DNA of 64,000 bases from Geosiphon pyriformis. Lineage: Eukaryota > Glomeromycota > Glomeromycetes > Archaeosporales > Geosiphonaceae. Under the pieces are notes generated by a model, which worked only from the letters and a program-made list of their open reading frames with translations, was not told where the DNA came from and did no database searches. Of this stretch, positions 53,855 to 64,000 are shown in pieces (position 1 is the stretch's first letter; each line of letters starts with the position of its first letter). The stretch lies in contig JAAOMT010000710.1 in NCBI GenBank assembly GCA_016748015.1, forward strand, positions 555,621 to 619,620, read 5' to 3'. A program made the position numbers and the translations under genes.

Positions 53855-55801
53855 AAGACCAAGATAAGAAGCTTGATTCAGGTATTCAGTTGGTATTGGT
53901 CGAGATTGGGCAGGACCACAAGGGATTGGTCAAGATAGTCCACTGTTGGTTTGCACCTAATTGTTGTTGAGATTCCTTCATCCCTGATTATAGTCTATGG
54001 CTCGAGGTCTGGATGGACTGTAAGGAGAAGTTTGATAGTGAGGGATTGCTTGTATTATCAGTGGTGGTTGATAATAATTCTGGGGTGGTGGTTGAGTGTA
54101 CGGGACTTGTTGTGTGTATTGAAGTGGTTGATTCTGAAGTATGGAATATTGGGGTACTATGCTTTGCTGATATCTGGATTGCTGGTATTAGTTCCCTTGA
54201 TTTTGGTCTATTATCTTCTTTTTGCAGTCACAGGCAATGTGTCCAGATTTCTGGCAGTAGTAACAGTTGTGGAAATTGGATCTCCAAGGTTGTTGCTGTT
54301 GCTGATGGTTCTGTTGCTGTGGGTATCTGCTGTTGTTATTATTTTCTTTCCATTGTGGTAGTTGATAAGTTCTTGTGCTTCTGGCTAAGAATCTCTCAAT
54401 TTTTTGAGTTAATTTCTCACTTAATTGGGTTATCTTTGCATCGATATCAGAGGTTCTATTGATGGCTAAATTAATGGCTTGAGTATGGTTTGCTTCTTGC
54501 TTGGCCGACTCAAAATCATGAGTGAAAATGACTGCTTCTTGTAGGTTTGCTGGATGGCGAGGTTGTATAGATCTTAGGAAACTGCTCCTTAGTCTTTTGA
54601 CGAATTGATTGAAGACTTGTATGGTGGTATAATAATTCTGTTCGATGGCTAGGATTTGTCAAAGGACCTGATTGAATCTTTTGAGATAAGTAGTTACTGT
54701 TTCATGATCATTTTGTTTTATTATACTGAATTGATTTTGCAATCGGATAAGTGTATTAAGATTACAGAAGTATTGCAGAAATGCAAGTTTAAACTCTGTA
54801 AAAAAGATAGACTTCTCTGTAAGGCTCTGGTACCACAAATTAGCAGTTCTGGTCAGAAAGAACAGCAGTGCCTAAATTGTGTGGTCGTTGTTCCAATCAT
54901 TAGTGATAATTGCTTTCTCGATGTCTGTAATCTAAGAATATGCATTATCTTCTTTACTAGAGAATTTTTCTAATTTAGCAATATTCTGGTAAGCCATGAT
55001 CTGATTAATGAGTAGAGTATTACTGGTTATGTTTAAGGGGATTGGTGTCTGCATATTCGAGTGTTCTTCAGGTACTAATGCTGGTTGTTTCTCTTTGTCA
55101 CTTAAACCAATAGATTGTAGGATAGCTGTTCCTTCTATCAAAGAAGATGCTGATTCTGTTGGGTTTTGTGCTAGTGGCTGTTTTCAAGTTGACATGTTTC
55201 TTTCTGGTTGACTGGCTGCTGGGGTAAGATTTCCAAACAGCGATTCATATTCTCCCAGTAATTTGTTCCAACTTTGTTGATTCCAAGAGTGTGGGTTTCC
55301 AAGAGTTTGTGGTGTTTCCAACTGGGTTTCTGGAGATGGGTTGAATACAATTCTACTTTGGGGTGTCTAATGATATAATGGAGTTGTTAGGGAGAGGATC
55401 CTTGGTTTCTTGTTGACCATGGATTTGTTTTAGGCAGTTGTGGGATTATTGGATCTGTATTCGTATTCCTCTGAATTGGATTCTACTGGTTGTTGTACTT
55501 GAGAGAATTGTTTTGTCACATAGTGTTTAATGTCTTTATCAACTATGTGTAGGGTTTCAACAATCGCTCGAGTAGTAGTAGTTATTAAGTACCTTAGTAA
55601 GCTTTGATGAATTTGTTCTCCAAATCTTTTTGTGTTTGTTGTATGGTCTAACAAGTAGTTGATTTTTGCATTGATATAGTTGCAAAAGTCACTTTCTGTG
55701 ATGGTAGTTTCTGTTGGTATTCCTAGATCTTTTCGAAAGTACTGAAATAGTGCTTTTCCGTATGAGAAGTGGTCTTTTTCTATTGTTTCAATAGTCACCA
55801 C
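53855..55801 (-). pseudogene. Gag of element F
   Basis: It begins at GTG 55801-55799 in the context ACAAAAGTGG, then FSYGKALFQYFRKDLGIP and YINAKINYLLD (open to 55430). The middle shows AKLEKFSSKEDNAYS and capsid-like remnants. One intact CCHC knuckle (CYYCQKSGHIACDC, 54265-54224) and a Gln/Tyr-rich tail follow. Stops are frequent between 54400 and 55430. No ATG is present at the expected start. Confidence 0.8.
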
Positions 55802-55848
55802 TTTTGTGTATTTCTGGGGTGCTCTGTTTTTGTGGATTTATAATCTTA

Positions 55849-55860
55849 CAGGGAGCACCA
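55849..55860 (-). promoter_or_regulatory. Primer binding site of element F
   Basis: Sense TGGTGCTCCCTG begins two bases after the LTR, as in the B group, although the rest of the leader differs. TTTGGTGCTC is fully complementary to GAGCACCAAA in U5 (55902-55911). Confidence 0.75.
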
Positions 55861-55862
55861 AA

Positions 55863-56926
55863 TGTTATAGGTAAACTTGATGGGTATGGGAAATAGTAAT
55901 GTTTGGTGCTCTTAATTATTGATGATACATCTTCTATGTAATTCTGTTGGCTTAGTCTTGATTATCAGTCTCTAAAGATCTATTCCTGAATGTGAATTTA
56001 CCCATTGAGTTCTTTTGTTATAAGGCACAGAGTTTGTTTTTTGTTGATTGCAATGTTTTCCATAAATGTAAGCTTTTTTCTCCGAGTTAATGAGTGCAGT
56101 TATTAGGGTCTGGCATTGTCTTTTCGCCCTTTTGGTAAGCTAATAAGATAATGTTAATATCCAAAACTTAGGGGAAGCTCCTTTTTTTTACCAGGCTATC
56201 ACAAAGTCTATTCTCAGGCAGTTAATTTTACTATGTTGCCACTCTACAAAAAAAATAAGAAAGAAAAAAAAAAAGGAAAAGAAAAAAAAAAAAAAAAAGA
56301 TAAATTAATATCGTCAATCACTGTGATCAAGAGTGATTGGTCCAAATTGTTGATCATTTGAGATGATTATACTAAGAGCATCTGTCCTAAAACAAAGGTA
56401 CGAGACAAGGATTAATTCACGTAAATTCTACAAAGTTTAGGAACATGAATTTGTGACTCTGATTTTTTTAATAATTGGTTTATTTCAGAAGATGAAATAG
56501 GAAGAATAATAAATGATAAAGAAGTATGGATATTTAATTCTTATCTAAAGGTTTGTATCTATTTGTCTGTCTGCCTTTTCTAACTTCTACAACTACTTGT
56601 TTTTATACATTCTTTTGGTTTTACAGGATTGCTTTCAATTGTCTCGTTATTGCTAGCTATTGCTTTGTTATTTCTGTTATTGCTTCGTTTTTCTATGTTA
56701 TTGCTAGTTATCCTATGTTATAACACATTATCTGCCGTTATTACATATTATTCTGTGTTATCTTGTATTATAACACATTATTCTATGTTATTGCACACTA
56801 TTCTGTGTTATCTTACATTATAACACATTATTCTACGTTATAATGCGTTATCTAATGTTATTGCACTATTCTGTATTATGTCATGTTTCTTCATAACTTT
56901 GGATCAGTTTTTCTATTCGAGTAACA
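55863..56926 (-). repeat. 5' LTR of element F, full length
   Basis: It has TGTTA and TAACA ends and is 1064 bp. Sense order: U3 array (about 56690-56875), TATAAAAG box near 56600, TGATCA hairpin (56315-56339), pyrimidine tract (complement of the poly-A/G run at 56247-56300), GATAGCCTGGTAAAA near 56195, GCTTACCAAAAGGGC near 56135, and U5 with GAGCACCAAA. The last three motifs are shared with the B-type LTR. Confidence 0.92.
56315..56339 (-). promoter_or_regulatory. DIS-like hairpin with TGATCA loop (F-type LTR)
   Basis: Stem CAATCACT/AGTGATTG (8 bp) around a 9-base loop with CTTGATCA in sense orientation. Compared with the B-type stem CAATAGC/GCTATTG several base pairs change on both sides and pairing is kept. 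Confidence 0.65.
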
Positions 56927-57802
56927 ATGAATGCTCCAGCAACATTCTAACAGCTCATAGAAATTGTTTATACTAAATTATTATGGAAATCAGTAGTCAT
57001 ATACTTAGATAACACAAATGTATTCTCCAAGACATTTGATGACCATCTATATCATCTCTAACAAGTATTTGAAAGACTCAGACGAACAGGATTAAAATTA
57101 AATGCCAACAAATGCTTCTTTGGCAAAACCGAGCTCAAGTTTTTGGAACATGTAGTAAGCAAAGATGATATTAAAATGGATCCAGATAAGATTGCAATAG
57201 TAAAAAACTTTCCAGTACCAACAAACTTGTTAAAACTAAGGGCATTTTTGGGATTTACAGGCTATTATCACTATTTTATCAAAGATTTTTTTAAACTAGC
57301 TCCACTTTACCATCTACAAACCAAGAATGTGAAGTATGAATGGACTGAAGCTTAACAAGAGGCATTTGATACACTGAGAAGAAAGCTTATTCAAGCTCCA
57401 GTGTTGATGTATCCAGATTACAGCAAACCATTTATCATTATTACAGATGTATTAGGTCAAGCATTAGGAACAGTACTATCACAGAAATGACCAGATGGAA
57501 GAAAACATCCAGTAGTTTATGCCAGTAGAAGCTTAAGTCCAATTGAAAAGAACTATGGAACACCAGCACTAGAACATTTAGTAATCTATTGGGCAGTTAT
57601 AAAATGGAGAGAATACTTGAGCCAAAAGTTTGAAATATATACAGATCACAAGAGATTGACTTCAATTTAGAAACAAGAATTTGCAGACAATTGTCATGCC
57701 AAATAAAAAATAGAACTTTTATCATTCAATTATACAGTACATTATAAAAAAGGAAAAGACAATGGAAATGCCAACAAATTGTCACAAATGAGACAAATCT
57801 AA
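56927..57802 (+). pseudogene. RT C-terminal part and RNase H of element E
   Basis: It resumes at NAPATF after element F: VVIYLDNTNVF (second Asp of YLDD to Asn), LKLNANKCFFGK, EHVVSKDDIKMDPD, FLGFTGYYHYFIK, then RNase H with YASRSLSPIEKNY and TDHKRLTS, and the terminal MRQI with TAA 57800-57802. Stops near 57060, 57353, 57488 and 57668. Confidence 0.86.
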
Positions 57803-57829
57803 AAACATTTCAACCCAAAAATAGAACAA

Positions 57830-59210
57830 AAAAATAAACACACAAAAATACCAACAACTTTAGCATTATATAAATACTCAATTGTTCAAGGAGAAATTAT
57901 CTCATAAAAAACAAAATAACATAAAACAACAATCAAAATATTTCATTAATCATTAAAATATACTTTACTGGAAAAACAGAAAAAATCCAGACCAACCAAC
58001 CAGAGTAATTATAGAATCAGAAAAAGAAACAATATTGTTTAACATGTACTCAAATCCAACAGCAGGACATTTTCATAAAGAAGCAACCATAGAAAGAACC
58101 AGGAAAAGATACTATTGGCTATCAATGTATCCAGATATCATCTAATATGTTTAAAGTTGTGATGCTTGTCAAAAAAGAGGTAGAACAAAACTCAGTGAAC
58201 CATTAAGACCAATCAAAGTAGAACAACCATTTGATCACATTGGAATCGACTTAGTCAGACCATTAACAATTACCAGTAAAGGCAACAGATATATTGCAGT
58301 AGCTATAGACTATCTCACAAAATGGCCAGAAGCAAAAGCCATTCAAAGAACAGATGCAGAATCCATTGCCAAATTCGTTCATCAAGATTTGATATGTTAA
58401 CACAGATGTCCAAAAGAACTACTATCAGATTAAGGAACTCATTTTGTGAATAGAACATTAACAGAATTAAGTCAGAAATTTGGGATAAAAAAACCATTAT
58501 CATCACCATATCATCCACAAACCAATAGACTAGTTGAAAAATTAAATAGAACTTTGTGTGAAGCAATTGCCAAAATCAGTCAAAAAAACCAAGACAAATG
58601 GGATTTGTTTATACTATCAGTATTATTTATTTATCGAACAATGAGACAAGATACTACACAAACAACACCATTTGAATTGGTATATAATAGAACAACAACA
58701 TTACCAATTGAAATAAAGGTCAACACATATCCAACTGAACCAATAACAGAAGCTAATTTTCAAGAAACATTGTTAAGAAGAACATATGACTTAATAGAAA
58801 CACTAGAAAGCAGATGATGAAAAGCAGCTGATAATATCTAAAAGTCTCAAGAGAAGCAAAAAAAATGACATAATAACCAATTACCAGATAAACCAGTTGA
58901 ATTCAAGATTAGAGACAAAGTACTTTTACATTATACCAAAACAAAAAAACAATGGAATGGAAAATTTGACCCCAAATAAAACAGACCATTTCACATAGAA
59001 AAAATTCTTGAAAATAGAACTTATAAATTAAGATGGGACAACAAAATTTTAACCAAAGCAGCACATGGTGATCGACTGAAACCATATCACCAAATAGTAT
59101 TATCATCCACCAATAACATTCTACAATTGGGAGTACAACAAATACTAGTTCAACCAGATGAGATTCCACAAGATCTGGAACCAATCATAATTATTGGACT
59201 AAACACGTAA
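57830..59210 (+). pseudogene. Integrase of element E
   Basis: INTQKYQQL start (the Met of B is Ile here), HHCC region (YSNPTAGHFHKE, CDACQKRG), IGIDLVRPLTI, GTHFVN and RLVEKLNRTL; the stretch 58446-58817 is open. The C-terminus has FHIEKIL and DLEPIIIIG before TAA 59208-59210. Five or more stops elsewhere. ORF3 would begin about 30 bases later but is cut at 59250 by element G. Confidence 0.85.
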
Positions 59211-59250
59211 AATCAAACAATAAAAGAGCATATAAAGACATGGTATACAT

Positions 59251-60122
59251 TGTTACTCATAGAAATATAGAAAATATATTAGTATAATTATTAGCCAATC
59301 AGAAGTAGGCGTAGTAAATGTGGAATTCCAGGATTCCTCTCAGGAATTGCAGGATTCCAAGAATTTCAGGATTCCCTGACGAGGAATCACAGGATTCCAG
59401 AATTCCAGGATTCCTCTCAAAGAAATTGCAGGATTTCGGCAATTCCAGGATTCCTGTCATGAAGAATCAAGGAATTGGGGAATCTCAAATATGTATATAT
59501 AGCAGTAGTGGTAGAAACAGAAAAGACAGAACTGATATTACAGAATCCTTAGCCTAGAAACAAAATCATCAAATAAATAATTATTTCATATCTCAACTCA
59601 CTCTCTACTATCAACACTTTATGTTAATAGTAATTGATACTTAACCATACTAGAACAATAGCTCTTGATCACAGCTATTGACGAGATACTAACTTACCAA
59701 ATTGCCTTGGCTTATTTTCTCTATTTTCTTTATTTTATTTTCTTTATTTTATTTTCTTTCTTTTTTTGATTTTGTTGTTGTATACTAATTAATTAAAAGA
59801 TTAAGCACTGAATTATTAACGTCAAGGATAGCCTGGTAAAAGACCCAGAAATAAGGATAAGATTTTATATATTATTGGATAGCTTACCAGAAGGGCACAA
59901 TTACCAGACTAAATCTGGCCACCATGTTAAGAAAGAAATTGGGAAAACTCTTGAAAAAATACATCTACTATTGACACTATTGAATCTCTGTCTATTATAC
60001 AAAAAACTCCATCAAAACCTTCAAATACAACACTTACAGAACATCATCAATGGAAATAGCTTTTAAGTACCAAGTTACGGGTTTGTTATTCAATTCAACA
60101 GCAGAAATAATTACCTGTAATA
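59251..60122 (+). repeat. 5' LTR of element G
   Basis: It starts TGTTACTC and ends TAATA (TAACA with C to T). It has a long GGAATTCC array (59321-59490), the TATATATA box near 59494, the 10-bp hairpin near 59607 (decayed), the TGATCA hairpin 59656-59680, a pyrimidine tract, GATAGCCTG near 59828, and AGTACCAA in U5, one change from the PBS-complementary form. Confidence 0.92.
59656..59680 (+). promoter_or_regulatory. DIS-like hairpin with TGATCA loop (element G)
   Basis: Perfect 8-bp stem CAATAGCT/AGCTATTG with the loop CTTGATCAC. This is the best-paired B-type version. Confidence 0.65.
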
Positions 60123-60124
60123 TT

Positions 60125-60137
60125 TGGTGCTCTCTGT
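60125..60137 (+). promoter_or_regulatory. Primer binding site of element G
   Basis: TGGTGCTCTCTGT, one C to T change from the TGGTGCTCCCTGT of B, C and E. Confidence 0.7.
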
Positions 60138-60184
60138 GAGGTATAATTCTATAGAGAACCAGTACCAACAACACCAAACCAAAA

Positions 60185-62460
60185 GTGACAGAATCAGAAA
60201 TAATAGGGACAAACCATCTAGGATTTGCAAAATCCTTATTTCAACAATACAGCCAGCAGCTAGATTTAAACAACAACCATTACCCAGCAGAATCTAGCTT
60301 TCAACTTCTACATTAACAAAAAAATCACAGATTTCCTAGGAAGACCAGTTGACATTTAATCAGTAAGAAAAAATTTCTATTCGGAACTAATCCAACACAC
60401 CAACTTACCCAGAAACCACAGCTTTGCACCCATCATTAGAGAAATCAATCAAGAAATTGAAAGATATACACAAAAAACATTCCCTATTACTTACCAGGAC
60501 AAAGGCAAAGGAAAACTACAGATACCAGCAGTAACACCCAAAAGAATACAAATTCCTAACTGGAAGAAACAAAGAATTAAATCTCTGATATACCCATCAT
60601 ACCATCATATGCCCAGAAGTATCATCAACATTGCCTCAGCAGATGTGTTTACCAGTACAAAAACGCCACTAGCAAGAATCATGTTTCAGAGTAAACAAAA
60701 GAAAAACAAACTATTAAGAGCATACAGTGATTATTTTAAAGAATTTAAATCGAAATCGCCAATACCATCAGGATTTCAATCACCACCTTATCAGCCAGAT
60801 TTCGGAACTGTCAGTCCCTGAGAAATTACTGAATCAGAAGAAGATGAAGACAAGAATTAGGAATTTAATTACCAAAACCCAATCTTAGAAGACCTGAACA
60901 TTCAAACACAGCAACATTTAGAAAATTCGGAAATTGAAACTCCGAATATTCGAACCCTGCCAAATCAAAGAAATCAAAATCCCGAATTAATTCAGCAGCA
61001 AAATCTACTTCTAATTATCATCATTGATTAACCACCAATTGAGCCAATTCAACCACCTCAAGTACCACCCCAACAACTATTACTTCTTCAACAACCATTT
61101 CAATAGCCACCACAACCACCCAACTTAGATCCAATGGCCTATGCACCAATTACAAAACTTGACAACTTTACTGGCGAAGAGGACAATGCTCAAGTATGGC
61201 TGAATGATGTAGAAAAGGCCATCGCAGCCAACAGATGAAATGATGCCCGAGCAATGCAAGCCATTCCCTACTTTCTCAAGGATACTGCCAATTCATAATA
61301 TCAGAGCTTGGTTAATAAACTGCAAGATTTCAATGCCTTCAAAGTGGAATTCCTAAGATACTTCAGCAATAAAAACAGCATCAATCACCTAGTCAATACA
61401 TTCACCACCATGAAACAAGGAGAAACTGAAGCAGTTACCACTTATCTAGAATGCTTCCATCGAAATCTGCGCCAAATTCAAGCAATTGATGCCAACTACT
61501 TCACAGCACCACAGATCCTCAACCAGTTTATCCATGGCCTGCGCAGCAGCATCTTGCAACATGTACAGTCATTGCACCCAGGCACCCTTCAAGATGCAGT
61601 TACACGTGCCAGAGATTTTGAATCTGCTGAGTCAAAGGCTAACCATGCTCAAGCTGTTAATCTAGTAATGAATGGATCATCTAAATTGGATTCCAAATTG
61701 GAGAAGTTCAGTGAATCAATTAATAAGAGACTGGAAGGATACTTAGCTGACAATCATGCCATTTATCAGCCTCCACAACGACGCAATAATCAAGGAAACT
61801 TTAATCATGCCCAAAATCAACCACGTCCATCTTCATTAACCAATCAACAGTGGCAACAGGAAATGCGTATCTGCCACTATTGTGGTAAACAAGAACATAT
61901 CCAAATTGACTGTCATCAGCATTTAAATAACCAACAATCGGGAAATTAATATCGAAACCCCGATCGCCAGTTCCAAACTCCGAATCAATATCCAAATCAA
62001 AACCAACTTACTTATCTACTAGTGACGCAGTCATTAATCTATCAATCTCTGGTGTATCAAGCTTCAATCTATCAGCCATAGCCACAAGTAATTTATCAAC
62101 AACTGCAGCCACAAATAATCTATCAGCCCCAACAAATCCAAACACCACTCCAAAGCTTACCACCTAATGGAACCCAAAGACTGAAAACGACTTAACAGAG
62201 CTGAAGATTAGCAATGGTAGTCCATTAACCAATCCCCAGTTCTTCACAGCAACTATCTGGATTACACCAGCGGAATTTGGGTATTGGTCAACCCCAGAAC
62301 CCAAATTCCCAGAACTATTTAAGTCTCCTGGTCACCCCAGAAGACACCTTAACCAATAACCCAGCATTTGCCCAAAAACAACTACTTACCAGTAATATCC
62401 TACCTGCTACCATCACTGAAAACAAGTCTTTGGCTGCTATATTCCCATTCGAATTCGAGA
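60185..62460 (+). pseudogene. Gag of element G
   Basis: It starts at GTG 60185 (CCAAAAGTGAC). A one-base insertion near 60291 shifts the N-terminal domain. From about 61130: AKLDNFTGEEDN, AQVWLNDVEKAI, FLRYFSNKNS, then an open stretch of 213 codons (61308-61949) with the tail ANHAQAVNLVMNGS and a complete CCHC knuckle (CHYCGKQEHIQIDC, 61872-61913). The Gln/Pro/Tyr tail leads into the protease in the same frame. This copy keeps CGA and CAA where B has TGA and TAA. Confidence 0.86.
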
Positions 62461-62900
62461 AAACAACTACAATGCCATTATTTAGTGGAGCTGCTCTGGA
62501 AGCCAAACCAATCACCATAATGTACACTGATGCCAAAGTTGAGAGACAATCCATCAAATTGATTCTCGACAGCGGTTCAGTAGGCAGCATCATTACATGA
62601 CAATTCATGAATCAATTAGGTCGCCGAGTTGATTGAGCTGCCAGCACCAGAATCATTACAGTTGATGGAGTGACCAAAACTCCAATCGGCGAAATCGATG
62701 ACTTCTCTTTCGAAATCAATGGTATCATGACTTCTATTAAAGTTTTAGTGATGGAAGCCACTCAATACCAAGCTTTAGTTGGTAATAACTGGCTATCCAA
62801 AGTCAACGCGATGTTAGACTAGAACATCCAGGAACTCCAGCTAACATATCAAGGCCAACACATACGTGTACCGACCATGTGTGGCCACTTCAAGACTCCT
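62461..62900 (+). pseudogene. Aspartic protease of element G
   Basis: IMYTDAKVERQSIKL, LILDSGSVGSII with catalytic DSG at 62568-62576, one TGA after it, then TPIGEI, VLVMEATQYQALVGNNWLSK and VPTMCGHFK. Stops near 62598, 62634 and 62820. It is in frame with the upstream Gag. Confidence 0.85.
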
Positions 62901-64000
62901 CCAAAAGAAAAACTATTAATCGAACTGGAGAAGGAGAAAGAAAAACCTACCTGGGAAGCTTACCAAGTCTCCTGGGCCGATGCCGACCACAATGAACTAC
63001 CACCAATACTCTCATGAAACGACAACCCTAAGGAAAAGCAAAAAGAGGAAATAACTTGGGAAACAGACAATTTGACCTGGACTGACAATGAACAGGAAGA
63101 ACCATTGAGTTGGGAATGAAAAGAAAAAAAAGGAAAAGGTAAAGAAAGGGAGGAAGAAAATACTTAAGCCAACAACACTTATATCTCATACACCTATGGT
63201 CAACAACAATCATCAACCTATCACTGATCCAAACCAATATGTGTTGATTATAGTAAGAAATTGTTGTCAATGGGCACATGCTGTGGTGATGATGAAGAAT
63301 ATCAGATGGCAACCAAGTTCTATTGCCATGCATGCCATGTCAAACATTTTGGAAGACCAAAACAAGTGAAAAAATGGGATAATACACCATGTATAGCCTG
63401 TGGAAAAACTCTCCTCGACGAAGGAATGTGGAACAACATTCCGGGGAGAGGAGGAACATGCAATGTGTTCTGCCAATACACGATCCTCATTAGCGACTGG
63501 GTTGAAAAAAGAACATCCATAGAAGCTGCCTGAAGAAGAGCTGTACAGCAATTGGACAGTTGTCCACATGATGATAATAAATTATAGTGGATGGCAATTG
63601 CCAAAATTGAAGGTGCGTTGTCAGAAAAAATCAGAACAATTAAAAACAACCCACCAGAACCCATCGAGCTTGACTGGGACGCAGAGCCAATCATAAATTT
63701 TCTGGAACCAGAAGAGTTCCATGAACACTACCAAAACTTGGCACCCACTAGAGAAGAGCAAGAATAATGGCTAACACAGTTAAATACAAGACTGTGTTGC
63801 CATTGTTTAATTCCCAGTGACTTTGAATATTGTGACGATTGTAACCTCATTTACAATCCACCATCACACATGATCTACACAATCCCTAAAGAAGAAGAAC
63901 CAATCAGCAGCTGTGCATCAGAATCAAAATTGCTGATCAATTGCGATCCAGACTCTAATGACGATAACAAAAACACCAGTTCCAGCTCTGTTTAAAATGA
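62901..64000 (+). pseudogene. Cys-rich module of element G, up to the window end
   Basis: After the WEAYQVSWAD linker and a Lys/Glu-rich stretch: KKLLSMGTCCGDDEEY, FYCHACHVKHFG, KKWDNTPCIACGKTLLDEG, WNNIPGRGGTCNVFCQYTILISDW (63240-63510). Helical spacer with FLEPEEFHEHYQ follows, then the ribbon LCCHCLIPSDFEYCDDCNLIYN (63795-63865) and a Ser/Asp/Asn-rich linker to the edge. The stretch 63261-63533 is open. The first CXXC is altered to CVDY. Confidence 0.7.

Larger units (their letters stand above)
46163..56926 (-). mobile_element. Element F (Ty3/gypsy with dUTPase), full length with a nested solo LTR
   Basis: Minus-strand element flanked by a perfect ATGA duplication (46159-46162 and 56927-56930) in the RT of E. 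LTRs are 46163-46790 and 55863-56926. The coding order is that of the other elements. A solo D-type LTR interrupts it between protease and Cys-rich module. Its sequence is distinct from the B group and from A and D, so it is a fourth family. Confidence 0.93.
39907..59250 (+). mobile_element. Element E (Ty3/gypsy with dUTPase), split by F and truncated by G
   Basis: Plus-strand element with its 5' LTR ending at 40777 and coding parts at 40841-46162 and 56927-59250. Element F is inserted in RT with a perfect ATGA duplication, and element G in ORF3. The rest of ORF3 and the 3' LTR are beyond the window. The coding region is heavily decayed. Confidence 0.88.
59251..64000 (+). mobile_element. Element G (Ty3/gypsy with dUTPase), 5' half
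   Basis: Plus-strand element of the B group inserted in the first codons of ORF3 of E. It has the LTR 59251-60122, gag, protease and Cys-rich module, and leaves the window before the dUTPase. The left flank is ACAT; the right one is outside. Confidence 0.9.

Noticed and set aside
56247-56300. Poly-A tail of a LINE or processed pseudogene
   Set aside because: The A/G run is the antisense of the pyrimidine tract at a fixed place in the F LTR, matching B-type LTRs.

Overview
This window is an almost gene-free, AT-rich block of a eukaryotic genome, built from LTR retrotransposons of the Ty3/gypsy type inserted into one another. I see no cellular gene, tRNA, rRNA or CRISPR array. The setting suggests a fungus with a TE-swollen genome; an early-diverging lineage such as Glomeromycotina fits but is only an inference. 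All three stop codons break the reading frames, mostly at places where a sister copy has CAA, CAG, CGA or TGG, so the genetic code is standard and the copies are decayed.

Seven elements (A to G) and two solo LTRs can be placed by their TGTTA...TAACA ends, 4-bp target duplications, and the fact that removing an insert restores the reading frame of its host. Left cluster: element A (minus strand; 1-2074, 22200-22868, 32753-38571, 3' LTR outside the window) is interrupted in RNase H by element C (plus, 2075-22199), which is itself interrupted in gag by element B (plus, 3514-13531). A is interrupted again in its reverse transcriptase by element D (minus, 22869-32752, with a 380-base run of N at 31566-31945). 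A solo D-type LTR (38576-39558) sits four bases from the LTR of A. About 350 bp (39559-39906) of sequence that I cannot assign to any element follow. Right cluster: element E (plus, from about 39907) is interrupted in its reverse transcriptase by element F (minus, 46163-56926) and in ORF3 by element G (plus, 59251 to the window end). F carries a solo D-type LTR (52264-53273).

All elements share one plan: LTR, primer site, Gag with a CCHC knuckle, aspartic protease (DSG), a large cysteine-rich region I do not recognise, a dUTPase with five recognisable motifs, a small beta-type segment, reverse transcriptase (YLDD), RNase H, a UAA stop, integrase (HHCC, DDE, GPY/F, no chromodomain), a stop, and a third ORF (ORF3) of about 220-245 codons without membrane segments. 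The most intact copy is D.

The most interesting signals are shared across sequence-divergent families: the cysteine-rich module between protease and dUTPase; ORF3; a GTG codon in a fixed CAAAAGTGG context where Gag should begin; a conserved UAA between RNase H and integrase; an LTR hairpin whose loop holds a 6-base palindrome (TGATCA or TAGCTA) while the stem changes by compensation, like a retroviral dimer-initiation hairpin; a U5 sequence complementary to the primer site; and a different short tandem-repeat array in the U3 of each LTR type.
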